In this document: positions 52,841 through 59,172 of the stretch, piece after piece | Layout: every line of letters begins with the position of its first letter | Numbering within the stretch: the stretch's first letter is position 1 | Source: HTCC5015 sp051747425 | GTDB lineage: Bacteria > Pseudomonadota > Gammaproteobacteria > HTCC5015 | Length of the DNA stretch: 64,000 nt | Assembly: GCA_051747425.1 (NCBI GenBank) | Contig: JBNJGD010000001.1 | Span: forward strand, 62,001-126,000 | Direction: 5' to 3' | Program-made: the position numbers and the translations under genes | The notes under the pieces: generated by a model | Told to the model about the DNA's origin: nothing | What the model saw: only the letters and a program-made list of their open reading frames with translations | The model's database searches: none

Positions 52841-53818
52841 ATGGCAACATTCAGAAAGCGGGCCACCGGATGGGTGGCCGAGGTGCGACGGCGGGGCGTT
52901 TACCGCGCCCGCACTTTTGACACCAAGGCCCAGGCGATGGAGTGGGCCACGGACCTGGAGCGGGCCGTCCGCTCGGGCGATATTAACAACCCTCAGCGGC
53001 GGCCGCTACATGAAGCGCTCCAGCGCTACCACGATGAGGTGAGCCCCACCAAGCGCGGGGCGCGCCATGAGCAGCTGCGCCTGCGTGCGATTATGCGAGA
53101 TCCTCTGGCCGAGGTGTGCTGTGGCGATGTGTCCGCCAGTGACCTGGCCAGCTATCGCGACCGGCGCCTGGAGAGCGTGGGGCCGGCCAGCGTCAACCGC
53201 GAGCTGAATGTGCTCAGCGCCTTTTTCAACCGTGCCGTGAGGGAGTGGGGCTGGTGCACCAGCAACCCCATTAAGGAGATCACCCGGCCCAGGAACCCGC
53301 CGCCCCGTGACCGCCGCATAAGCCCCGATGAAATCGAGCGCGTGCAGGTGGCCCTGGGCTTTGACGGCGAGACCGTGGAAGGTAAGCAGCACGAGGTGGC
53401 GCTGATTTTTCTGCTGGCGCTGGAGACGGCCATGCGCCTGGGCGAGCTGTGCAGCCTGACCCATGACCAGGTGAACCTGCACGGCCGCTATGTGACCTTG
53501 GCCACCACCAAAAATGGCGACCGCCGAGAAGTGCCCCTCTCAGTTCGCGCGTGTGAGCTGTTCGAGCTGGTAGCCGACCGCAAGCCTTACCTTTTTAAAG
53601 TGGGCGCAGACGAAGCCTCAACGCTGTTCAGGAAGGCCACCCGGCGGGCAGAGATTCAGGGGCTGCGCTTTCACGACAGCCGCCACGAGGCACTGACCCG
53701 ACTGGCCCGCAAGCTCGATGTGCTGGACCTGGCCCGCATGGTGGGCCACCGAGATCCGCGCAGCTTAATGATTTACTACAATGCCACTGCGACAGAGATT
53801 GCTCAGCGGCTCGGATGA
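52841..53818 (+). CDS. Prophage tyrosine integrase
   Basis: This recombinase inserts and excises the element at the adjacent tRNA site. The 325-residue protein has an N-terminal arm/SAM-like part (about 1-155) and a catalytic domain with Arg199 (MRLGEL), Lys224, His278-x-x-Arg281 (FHDSRHEA), His303 (GHRDPRS) and the nucleophile Tyr312. It lies about 150 bp from the attachment remnant, as expected. It is read toward the prophage interior. Confidence 0.95.
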   Translation: MATFRKRATGWVAEVRRRGVYRARTFDTKAQAMEWATDLERAVRSGDINNPQRRPLHEALQRYHDEVSPTKRGARHEQLRLRAIMRDPLAEVCCGDVSASDLASYRDRRLESVGPASVNRELNVLSAFFNRAVREWGWCTSNPIKEITRPRNPPPRDRRISPDEIERVQVALGFDGETVEGKQHEVALIFLLALETAMRLGELCSLTHDQVNLHGRYVTLATTKNGDRREVPLSVRACELFELVADRKPYLFKVGADEASTLFRKATRRAEIQGLRFHDSRHEALTRLARKLDVLDLARMVGHRDPRSLMIYYNATATEIAQRLG

Positions 53819-54132
53819 TGGCACCATTAGATTGATTCCCTGGAAAGCACAAAGGAGGTCTGTTTTGACCAAACTTTTGACTTTCCCTTCCTTGAGCACG
53901 GGCACCAGACCGTGACTGCTTAACCAAATGGGAACCAAGAGGGCAATGCCAAAAAGCGGCCACCCGAGAAAAAGGAGCCGCTGCCTTTAGTGGCTGGTGA
54001 CTCTTTAGGTCTTTTTTGATAAGGCAGGGTAGTGCAGGTTAAGCCGTTGTTTTGAAGCACCTGTCACAGCGAGATGCTGTGGCGGATAATGCCGAGATTC
54101 AGCGTTATCAAGGGCATTGCCTGCCCTCGCTT
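53819..54132. other. Integrase-to-early-operon intergenic stretch (about 310 bp)
   Basis: No convincing gene is present. The stretch holds a very strong ribosome-site match (AAGGAGGT) followed after six bases by a TTG-started reading frame of only 16 codons at 53865-53915, and a candidate terminator at 53951-53982 for the leftward early operon. Nothing else is recognised. Confidence 0.5.
53951..53982 (-). terminator. Possible terminator of the leftward early operon
   Basis: On the reverse strand AGCGGC pairs with GCCGCT across a 16-nt loop and is followed by TTTTT. The loop is large, and it lies about 150 bp after the last leftward gene, so support is moderate. Confidence 0.4.
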
Positions 54133-54393
54133 TTAATGGTTCCAATCATCAACAGCCATCTGGCGCTCTGCCTTCGGCAATGAAAAGCGGCCGCACCGGC
54201 AGACCACGCGCCACACTTTGTCATGCGCCCAGCGCTCTACCCTGCCATCGATGAAAACCGTCGCCGCTATCCTGCGACCCAGCGGCAGCGTCTCCATCGC
54301 CGGATTGCGGCCGCAGCTACAGGGCACCAGCTCCGGCGCCCTGTTCCGGGCTTCATCGATGTATTCAAACGGCAGGGAGAGCTGCTGGAGCAT
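54133..54393 (-). CDS. Small zinc-ribbon phage protein, Lar-like
   Basis: The 86-residue protein has two cysteine pairs (PCSCGRNP and VVCRCGRF) and ends in AERQMAVDDWNH. This layout, CxCG, then CxxCG-like pair, then an A-x-x-x-W-N end, resembles the Lar restriction-alleviation family of phages, which would help incoming DNA evade host restriction, but the first knuckle is CSC rather than CPFC. The start overlaps the upstream stop (TAATG). It is the last gene of the leftward operon. Confidence 0.55.
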   Translation of the reverse strand: MLQQLSLPFEYIDEARNRAPELVPCSCGRNPAMETLPLGRRIAATVFIDGRVERWAHDKVWRVVCRCGRFSLPKAERQMAVDDWNH

Positions 54394-54980
54394 TAGCCTA
54401 CCTGCCCCCGCAGCACTCGCCGGCGCCTTTTCTCGCGGGTTTTGGCGCTGCACTTTTCATACAGCGAGCCGCACTCTTCGCGGTCCAGGAGCATTTCACA
54501 GAGGCCACAAACGGAGCTGGAGAGGCACACTCTTTCTTCACTAAACGCGGCCTTCACTGCGTTTAAAATTTTGCACAGATATCGGTACTCAGGCGTATGG
54601 CATCGCGGCAATTCCATCGGCCACTCCTCCCCGAAGCAATCAGCCATTTCTTCGGATTGCATTGCAATCTCAACATCATTTGTCACACAGATTTCTTCAA
54701 ACCCCCGCTTTTGCGCATCCTCGTTAATCTGCTCAAAATCTGTTTGACGGGCCTCTCTCACCAGCTTCATTGCCAGATAGTCGTTCTCAGCTTTCAGCAC
54801 AAACTCCTGTAGAGTTCTTTCTCCCATAGCGCCCCAGTAATGCGCCCATGCCTCACCAAAACACTCGATCACCAGCTTGCCCCGGCCAAGATCGTAATTT
54901 GTTGCGTACACCGTTACGGCGTCCAGACCTTCCAGGTCGGTAAGGATGTATGTCTCCGTGTTTCTTTTTTCAGTGTTCAT
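54393..54980 (-). CDS. Hypothetical prophage protein, leftward operon
   Basis: I do not recognise this 195-residue protein. It is acidic in the N-terminal two thirds, with an aromatic segment CFGEAWAHYWGAMGERTLQE repeated weakly later as CFGEEWPMELP, and has a cysteine-rich C-terminus (VCGLCEMLLDREECGSLYEKC, split over several residues) followed by a strongly basic tail (KTREKRRRRVLRG). Start ATG overlaps the upstream stop (ATGA). A nucleic-acid or metal-binding C-terminus is possible. Confidence 0.7.
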   Translation of the reverse strand: MNTEKRNTETYILTDLEGLDAVTVYATNYDLGRGKLVIECFGEAWAHYWGAMGERTLQEFVLKAENDYLAMKLVREARQTDFEQINEDAQKRGFEEICVTNDVEIAMQSEEMADCFGEEWPMELPRCHTPEYRYLCKILNAVKAAFSEERVCLSSSVCGLCEMLLDREECGSLYEKCSAKTREKRRRRVLRGQVG

Positions 54981-55183
54981 AGAGCCCCCTCCCACAACTC
55001 CGGCCACTCCTTACGGGCCAGCTCTTCGCCGGCAGCGGTTAGCGTGGGCTGGGCGCGTTTGATATTGACCAGCCCCATGCGACGCAGCGAGTGGACGGCG
55101 GGGCAAACACCGCCCCGGCCACTGGCCACCATGCGCAAATGAACCCGGCGCTTTACTGTGAGTTCCATGCCTTCGATGATCAT
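54977..55183 (-). CDS. Hypothetical small prophage protein, leftward operon
   Basis: A 68-residue protein of unknown function. The sequence RVHLRMVASGRGGVCPAV followed by SLRRMGLVNIKRAQPTLTAAG looks like the end of a winged-helix fold, so DNA binding is possible but unproven. The ATG was chosen because it overlaps the upstream stop (ATGA) and is followed by the next gene with the same overlap. Confidence 0.65.
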   Translation of the reverse strand: MIIEGMELTVKRRVHLRMVASGRGGVCPAVHSLRRMGLVNIKRAQPTLTAAGEELARKEWPELWEGAL

Positions 55184-55476
55184 CGCCTCGCCTCCCTGGG
55201 CAGCCGGGGCCGCCCTTTGGTTTGTTGGTTGGCCCAGGCGCGCACTTCGGCGCTGCGCCAGCGTTTGCTGAGGCCGGGCCACTTTACGGCCTGGGGAAAA
55301 TCGGGCTTACAGGCCAGCAGGTTGTAGACTCTTTTGGTGGAGCTCAGGCGGAAGTAGCGCGCCAGGTCGTGGGCGCTCCACAGCTCCAGATCATTGAGCC
55401 GGTCCTCGGCCAGCAGCTCGCGCACATCGTCCAGCTGGACTACCTGCGCTTGTTCTGTGTGCTCACTCATCGGCAT
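55180..55476 (-). CDS. Small helix-turn-helix prophage protein (AlpA/excisionase-like)
   Basis: The 98-residue protein has a MerR/AlpA-type segment (LWSAHDLARYFRLSSTKRV, then FPQAVKWPGLSKRWRSAEV and a RAWANQQ end), the arrangement of phage regulators and excisionases. It might act as an excisionase or as an early regulator. Two ATG codons lie at the start (MPM); the second, eight bases after GGAGG, is at least as likely. It overlaps the upstream gene by about 14 bp. Confidence 0.68.
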   Translation of the reverse strand: MPMSEHTEQAQVVQLDDVRELLAEDRLNDLELWSAHDLARYFRLSSTKRVYNLLACKPDFPQAVKWPGLSKRWRSAEVRAWANQQTKGRPRLPREARR

Positions 55477-55876
55477 GGTCCTCCCACCAGTTTTTTTCCG
55501 GGCGGCGCCCGGTCAGGAATTCGTCGCCCACCCGGTACGGCGGGTTAAAGCTGCCACAAATGCTCTTGTGACCCGGCTGCCGTTTGTTCAGCCGCTTTTG
55601 CATTTGCTTTTTGCAGATGCCCACGGACCAGCTCTGGATGCCTCGGCAGGTGAAGTGGTCGATGGGGTGCTCCTTTTCGCAATCGATGCAGTAGAGCGCC
55701 CGCTGGCTTCGCTTGACATTGTTGGCGGGGAGCTGACCCTTTAACCCCAGCTGCTCGCGCCGGCGGGCTACTTGCTGGAGCCTCAGCCCCACAATGCGCC
55801 CCTGCTCGGCGGGCGTGGCCAGGCCGTCCAGCGAGTAGAGCATTCGGTCGATGTAATCGTTGTGCATCTTATTCAT
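55463..55876 (-). CDS. Hypothetical prophage protein with a cysteine knuckle
   Basis: I do not recognise this 137-residue protein. It begins with a helical, arginine/glutamine-rich part (LRLQQVARRREQLGLKG), then ALYCIDCEKEHPIDHFTC, a possible zinc site using three cysteines and two histidines, and ends in a basic, aromatic stretch. It overlaps the downstream regulator-like gene and the small membrane protein gene upstream by several bases. Confidence 0.68.
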   Translation of the reverse strand: MNKMHNDYIDRMLYSLDGLATPAEQGRIVGLRLQQVARRREQLGLKGQLPANNVKRSQRALYCIDCEKEHPIDHFTCRGIQSWSVGICKKQMQKRLNKRQPGHKSICGSFNPPYRVGDEFLTGRRPEKNWWEDHADE

Positions 55877-55976
55877 CGTCCTGGTCCTCCGGCTGGTCCT
55901 CGCTGAGCACCAGCCCCAGGCCGATGATCATGCCGCAGAAAATGGCCAGAATGGCGAGTTTACCCAGCATGGTCAT
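55869..55976 (-). CDS. 35-residue single-pass membrane protein
   Basis: A very small protein consisting of one hydrophobic helix (LGKLAILAIFCGMIIGLGLV) and an acidic tail (SEDQPEDQDDE). It is supported by a GGGGGC ribosome site, by overlaps of 8 and 17 bp with its operon neighbours, and by the sharp change from hydrophobic to acidic residues. Function unknown; small phage membrane proteins can act in exclusion or lysis control. Confidence 0.6.
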   Translation of the reverse strand: MTMLGKLAILAIFCGMIIGLGLVLSEDQPEDQDDE

Positions 55977-56433
55977 CGCTGCCCCCTTGTGCATCGAAGT
56001 GCACGATGGCCCCGGCCAGGTAGACGATGGCGCCCAGCAGCTCGCGCCGGCGTGCTTCCGCCTCCATGCGCTGGCTTTCCTGAATCTTTTTGACGGCCTG
56101 ACCCAGGGCAAAGCCGGGCCCCACGAGCTGCTGGATGGATTGCATGGGCTGCTCTTCAAACGCCTGCCCCTGGGCGTGACGCTCGGCGCCCTTCCCTTTG
56201 GCCGCCTGGTCGTAGGCATCGCGCAGCACAGCGTCCAGCACGGCGTAGGGGGTGGGTTCTGTGGTGTCTAATTCCTTTTTTTTGTTCTTAGGCTTCTCAT
56301 ACCTGAAACTAGTTTCAACCGACCCCCGACAAACTGGACACCTTGAATGTGCATCATACCCATCAGGAATTTCGCCCTCCCAGCCGCAGTCCGGCAAATT
56401 GCTTATACAAACTTGATGAATCATCTGCTCCAC
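55960..56433 (-). CDS. Hypothetical prophage protein with zinc ribbon
   Basis: The 157-residue protein is not recognised. The N-terminus has a probable four-cysteine zinc ribbon (VCISNLPDCGW and RCPVCRGSV), a basic linker (EKPKNKKKE), and a helical C-terminus containing ESQRMEAEARRRELLGAIV. The first of two possible ATG codons overlaps the next upstream gene by 13 bp. It is the second gene of the leftward operon. Confidence 0.66.
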   Translation of the reverse strand: MEQMIHQVCISNLPDCGWEGEIPDGYDAHSRCPVCRGSVETSFRYEKPKNKKKELDTTEPTPYAVLDAVLRDAYDQAAKGKGAERHAQGQAFEEQPMQSIQQLVGPGFALGQAVKKIQESQRMEAEARRRELLGAIVYLAGAIVHFDAQGGSDDHAG

Positions 56434-56630
56434 CCCTCTGCTGCCAGCTTGGCCTCGATGGCATCCCGGGCGGCGACAAACTCTTTCATCTGCTGCACGC
56501 TCATGGTGAATGTGGCCATTTCTTCCGTGCCCAGTGCCTGGGCCTTTTGCCGCTCACTTTTGTAGTGGCGGTAGTTCTGCACACACGCATTGACCTCCAT
56601 GCGGTGCTGGGTTGGATTGGCTTCTGTCAT
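56421..56630 (-). CDS. Hypothetical small prophage protein, first gene of leftward operon
   Basis: A 69-residue, mostly helical, charged protein of unknown function (QNYRHYKSERQKAQALG, then QQMKEFVAARDAIEAKLA). The start was set at MTEANPTQHR, the first ATG after the leftward promoter, with AGGCAC a weak ribosome site. As the promoter-proximal gene of an operator-controlled unit it should be among the first phage proteins made on induction. Confidence 0.68.
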   Translation of the reverse strand: MTEANPTQHRMEVNACVQNYRHYKSERQKAQALGTEEMATFTMSVQQMKEFVAARDAIEAKLAAEGWSR

Positions 56631-56672
56631 TTTGTGCCTCTTTGTGTCGTTTTCACTCCGGTAACCCTGACA

Positions 56673-56700
56673 AAAATAAACCATAGTTTAGATATGTCAA
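56673..56700 (-). promoter_or_regulatory. Leftward early promoter (PL-like)
   Basis: On the reverse strand a perfect TTGACA and TATTTT are 16 bp apart, about 45 bp before the first gene of the leftward operon. Both elements are overlapped by 14-bp repressor-operator candidates. Confidence 0.75.
56677..56690. promoter_or_regulatory. Repressor operator candidate OL1
   Basis: TAAACCATAGTTTA, a near-palindrome sharing the core AACCAnnGTT with three other sites in the prophage. It covers the spacer and -10 of the leftward promoter. Confidence 0.7.
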
Positions 56701-56710
56701 CCATTGTTTA
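56697..56710. promoter_or_regulatory. Repressor operator candidate OL2
   Basis: TCAACCATTGTTTA lies 20 bp (two helical turns) from OL1 in the same orientation and covers the -35 of the leftward promoter. Confidence 0.7.
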
Positions 56711-56720
56711 ATCGCGAGGC

Positions 56721-56751
56721 AAAAAAAAGCCCGCCGAATGGCGGGCCTTTT
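56721..56751. terminator. Bidirectional terminator after the repressor/membrane-protein unit
   Basis: GCCCGCC-GAAT-GGCGGGC is flanked by eight A residues and TTTT. On the reverse strand it follows the membrane-protein stop by about 15 bp and keeps lysogenic transcription out of the early operon. Confidence 0.88.
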
Positions 56752-56766
56752 GGGGGCGGGCGGTCT

Positions 56767-57021
56767 TTACTTTTCGGCCTGCCCTTGCTGCATGGCGGCC
56801 ATGAATTTGTCGATGTTCTGGTTTTTCTTATGCGCCAGGTGGTCGCCAATCGCTATTGAGAAGATCCACACAGCTACCGTTCCCACCACCGTGGGGAGCA
56901 GCACAATGGCCAGTATGATCATAAGAATCGCCCACACCGGCGATACATAAAGCAGACCCAGCGGGCCCAGCAGTAGCGTGAGCAGGAAGCTCACATTTCT
57001 CGATTTTTTGCTTATATCCAT
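56767..57021 (-). CDS. Small membrane protein co-transcribed with the prophage repressor
   Basis: An 84-residue inner-membrane protein with two hydrophobic segments (about 10-28 and 29-58) and a charged tail (HLAHKKNQNIDKFMAAMQ). The opening KKSRNVSFLLTLLLGPLGLLYV resembles TM2-like superinfection-immunity proteins, but this is weak. It has an excellent AAGGAG ribosome site and starts one base after the repressor stop, so it should be made in the lysogen and may alter the host surface or block related phages. Confidence 0.72.
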   Translation of the reverse strand: MDISKKSRNVSFLLTLLLGPLGLLYVSPVWAILMIILAIVLLPTVVGTVAVWIFSIAIGDHLAHKKNQNIDKFMAAMQQGQAEK

Positions 57022-57022
57022 T

Positions 57023-57481
57023 TCAGCTCCTTTGCTTATATTTTGCTTTCTGTTCCGCCACTTCGGCCAGGCGCTTTACAGTGCCCGGCTGCAGCGTCGC
57101 GGCGCTCTCATCGGAAAACAGGTGGTAGAGGTCGCAAAACACTTCCGCCCGCTCCATGACAGTCATGCCACTAAAACGCTTTTTCCAGTTGTCGTCAATC
57201 CACTGGAGCGCGTCGGCTACGATGGTCGGCTCTAGATCAGGGCTTTGGCCCGGGGCGCTAAAGGCTGGCTCAGCCTCGCCGCCTTTTATCAACCAGACCA
57301 GATCATCAACACCCAGCACCTGGGACAGCTTTAGAAAGTTATCCAGGCGCAGATTTTTACTGGCCCCGCTTTCCCATTTGCCAACGGCCACTGGAGACAC
57401 GCCAACTCGGTTTCCGAGCTCACTTTTGGAAAGCCCGCAGCGCTCACGCGCGAGCCTTATTCGGTCGCCAATAGTTTGCAT
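57023..57481 (-). CDS. Prophage repressor (CI-like, without peptidase domain)
   Basis: This protein probably maintains lysogeny. The 152-residue protein has an N-terminal XRE helix-turn-helix (IGDRIRLARERCGLSKSELG, then VSPVAVGKWESGAS, about residues 4-60) and a C-terminal region of about 80 residues without the Ser-Lys pair of LexA/CI autopeptidases. The start is the ATG at MQTIGDR; the open frame upstream crosses the operators. It is divergent from the Cro-like gene, with two operator candidates between them. Confidence 0.85.
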   Translation of the reverse strand: MQTIGDRIRLARERCGLSKSELGNRVGVSPVAVGKWESGASKNLRLDNFLKLSQVLGVDDLVWLIKGGEAEPAFSAPGQSPDLEPTIVADALQWIDDNWKKRFSGMTVMERAEVFCDLYHLFSDESAATLQPGTVKRLAEVAEQKAKYKQRS

Positions 57482-57505
57482 GGGCACATTTTCCCACCCG
57501 GGAAA

Positions 57506-57519
57506 ACAACCAAGGTTTG
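57506..57519. promoter_or_regulatory. Repressor operator candidate OR2
   Basis: ACAACCAAGGTTTG keeps the core AACC-AA-GGTT and overlaps the -35 of the rightward promoter, centred 25 bp from OR1. It is the weakest of the four matches. Confidence 0.55.
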
Positions 57520-57546
57520 CCTTTGTGCTGTTAACCATGGTTAAAT
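57517..57546 (+). promoter_or_regulatory. Rightward early promoter candidate (PR-like)
   Basis: TTGCCT and TTAAAT are 18 bp apart. The expected transcription start falls at or very near the A of the Cro-like ATG, so the mRNA may have no leader. Operator OR1 covers the -10. Confidence 0.5.
57531..57544. promoter_or_regulatory. Repressor operator candidate OR1
   Basis: TTAACCATGGTTAA is a perfect 14-bp palindrome in the repressor/cro intergenic region and the best-formed member of the operator family. Confidence 0.78.
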
Positions 57547-57552
57547 CTCCCC

Positions 57553-57765
57553 ATGAAAAAGACAGACGCTATTACCCACTTTGGTGGTGTCCCCGCTCTC
57601 TCTGAGCTGCTGCAGACATCGCCTCAAGCAATTTACAAATGGCCCGATGAAGTGCCACGCCCTCGCCAGTCTGACCTGGACATCCTGAGCGGCGGGGCTC
57701 TTCGGTCCTACATTCGCGACTTACAACCACAAAACACCTCCGAGGCTCTCAATGACAATGACTAG
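57553..57765 (+). CDS. Cro-like regulator
   Basis: A 70-residue protein resembling P22-type Cro: AITHFGGVPALSELLQTSPQ (first helices) followed by AIYKWPDEVPRPRQSDLDIL and a TGGAL-like SGGALRSY turn. It would oppose the repressor at the same operators during lytic growth. No ribosome site precedes the ATG (upstream bases are TCCCC), which fits a leaderless mRNA from the promoter immediately upstream. It overlaps the next gene by 14 bp. Confidence 0.83.
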   Translation: MKKTDAITHFGGVPALSELLQTSPQAIYKWPDEVPRPRQSDLDILSGGALRSYIRDLQPQNTSEALNDND

Positions 57766-58384
57766 ATCATGGCCGGACGGCGCCCAGCCGTCACCGTCCC
57801 ATGCGGGACCCACCCGGCAGAGCGTGCTGGTGCACTACACGCGCCTTTGCTTTGAGCAGACCAGCCTGAGCGAGACGCAGCTGGCCGCCGCGGTGGCCGA
57901 GCGCTACTGCAAGACTGTGCCCGAGCACGCCCGGGGGCTCTCTCTCAAGCCCCTGGAGCGCAGCATGGACAGCGACACTTACCTGCGCGCCTGTGACGCC
58001 AACACCAAGACCTTCCAGCGCTGGATGCGCGGGGACATCAACATCCCTGTGGAGGTGGAAGAGGCCTGGCTGGACGCCCTGCTGGAGCCCTACCGCACGG
58101 CCGCCCGCTTTGACCTGTTCGCCCGCCTGGGCGCCCTGCCCATACGCATCGACCAGATCAAGCCCCTGGAGGCCCTGGCCGATGTGCTCAAGGAAGGCGC
58201 CGACGCCATCCACGCAGAAGCGCCCATGCTGGCAGACGGCAAGGTAGACGAAGCCGACGCCGAGCACGCCCCAGCGGCCATCAGAGAGCACCTGGAGGCA
58301 GCCAGCGCCCACCTGCAGCGCGCTGTGTACATCGCCGAAAAGACCGGCACCCCGTTAGACCCACTTTTGAAGGCACTGGCATGA
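57752..58384 (+). CDS. Hypothetical early prophage protein (CII position)
   Basis: The 210-residue protein is not recognised. A central segment (ANTKTFQRWMRGDINIPVEV) could be part of a helix-turn-helix, and the protein stands where lambdoid phages carry a CII-type regulator, but similarity to any CII is not evident. The C-terminal half is alanine-rich and helical. It overlaps the replication initiator by 4 bp (ATGA). Confidence 0.68.
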   Translation: MTMTRSWPDGAQPSPSHAGPTRQSVLVHYTRLCFEQTSLSETQLAAAVAERYCKTVPEHARGLSLKPLERSMDSDTYLRACDANTKTFQRWMRGDINIPVEVEEAWLDALLEPYRTAARFDLFARLGALPIRIDQIKPLEALADVLKEGADAIHAEAPMLADGKVDEADAEHAPAAIREHLEAASAHLQRAVYIAEKTGTPLDPLLKALA

Positions 58385-59172
58385 GTTTAGAAGCGCAAAG
58401 CCTTGTGTGGCAGGGCTTCACCAACGGCACCGCCACAGAGAAGCTGATAATGCTCAAAATCGCCGATTGTGCGAATGAGTTTGGCGGTCACTCTCACCCA
58501 GGCCACGCCAGCCTGGCGATGGCCGCCAACTGCTCAAAGCGCACCGTTGTGAGACTGATTGACAAGCTCATTAAGGAAGAATTTGTGGCCGTTGAGAAGC
58601 ACTCAAACGGCCCAGGCAGGGCCACCATTTACGCCCTGAACACCAAGAAGCTGGCCGGTAATATCCGCCAAAAGGGTGACAAAATGTCACCCATTCAAGA
58701 CGGAAAGGGTGACACAGCTATGTCACCTGTCGAAAATCGAACAGGTGACACCCAGATGTCACCCATAAAGGGTGACAAAATGTCACCCATTCACCCCGAA
58801 AGGGTGACAAATCACCCCCGAAAGGGTGACACCCAGATGTCACCCCAACCAATAAACAACCTAAGTAAAAACAACCAAAGGCAACTACGAAGTACAGGGG
58901 GGGTCAATTGTGGACACCCCCAAACTGTGAACGCTGCCATGGACCTGGCACAGACCAAGCCCATCACGGCCAGCCACATCGAGCACCTGCAGAAACACCC
59001 CACACCACCAAGCACTGGTGACGACCTCAAGCATGACCTGCTCATGCTGGGCATACCCGCACCACCCACAGCCAACACAGCAGACCTGCTCAGCATCCAC
59101 CACCTGAGAGCCGCCACTATCCGTGAGCGCTTGGCAATACAGCAGGCCCAACACCAGGAGGCAAAGGCATGA
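58381..59172 (+). CDS. Phage replication initiator (winged helix, O-like)
   Basis: The 263-residue protein starts with a helix-turn-helix/winged-helix domain (about 10-95; TEKLIMLKIADCANEFGG, HASLAMAANCSKRTVVRLID), as in lambda O-type and HTH_36 replication proteins. The middle (about 98-156) repeats GD(K/T)xMSP because the DNA there is an array of palindromic iterons. The C-terminus may recruit a host helicase loader. The order regulator, initiator, packaging genes supports this role. Confidence 0.75.
   Translation: MSLEAQSLVWQGFTNGTATEKLIMLKIADCANEFGGHSHPGHASLAMAANCSKRTVVRLIDKLIKEEFVAVEKHSNGPGRATIYALNTKKLAGNIRQKGDKMSPIQDGKGDTAMSPVENRTGDTQMSPIKGDKMSPIHPERVTNHPRKGDTQMSPQPINNLSKNNQRQLRSTGGVNCGHPQTVNAAMDLAQTKPITASHIEHLQKHPTPPSTGDDLKHDLLMLGIPAPPTANTADLLSIHHLRAATIRERLAIQQAQHQEAKA
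58674..58846. repeat. Iteron cluster, probable prophage replication origin
   Basis: Six imperfectly spaced palindromes of the form GGGTGAC-n2 to n8-GTCACCC lie at 58674-58692, 58707-58727, 58744-58764, 58770-58788, 58802-58817 and 58824-58845; two are the same 19-mer, GGGTGACAAAATGTCACCC. They sit inside the initiator gene, like the lambda origin inside gene O. An AT-rich stretch follows (CCAATAAACAACCTAAGTAA), which could be the unwinding region. Confidence 0.78.

Noticed and set aside
53628..53963. Reverse-strand 111-codon frame at the integrase end
   Set aside because: More than half overlaps the integrase catalytic domain; low-complexity Pro/Gly/Cys translation with no ribosome site.
58674..58846. 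Iteron cluster considered as a CRISPR array
   Set aside because: Repeats are palindromes of variable length with short uneven spacers inside a coding gene, and no cas gene is near.
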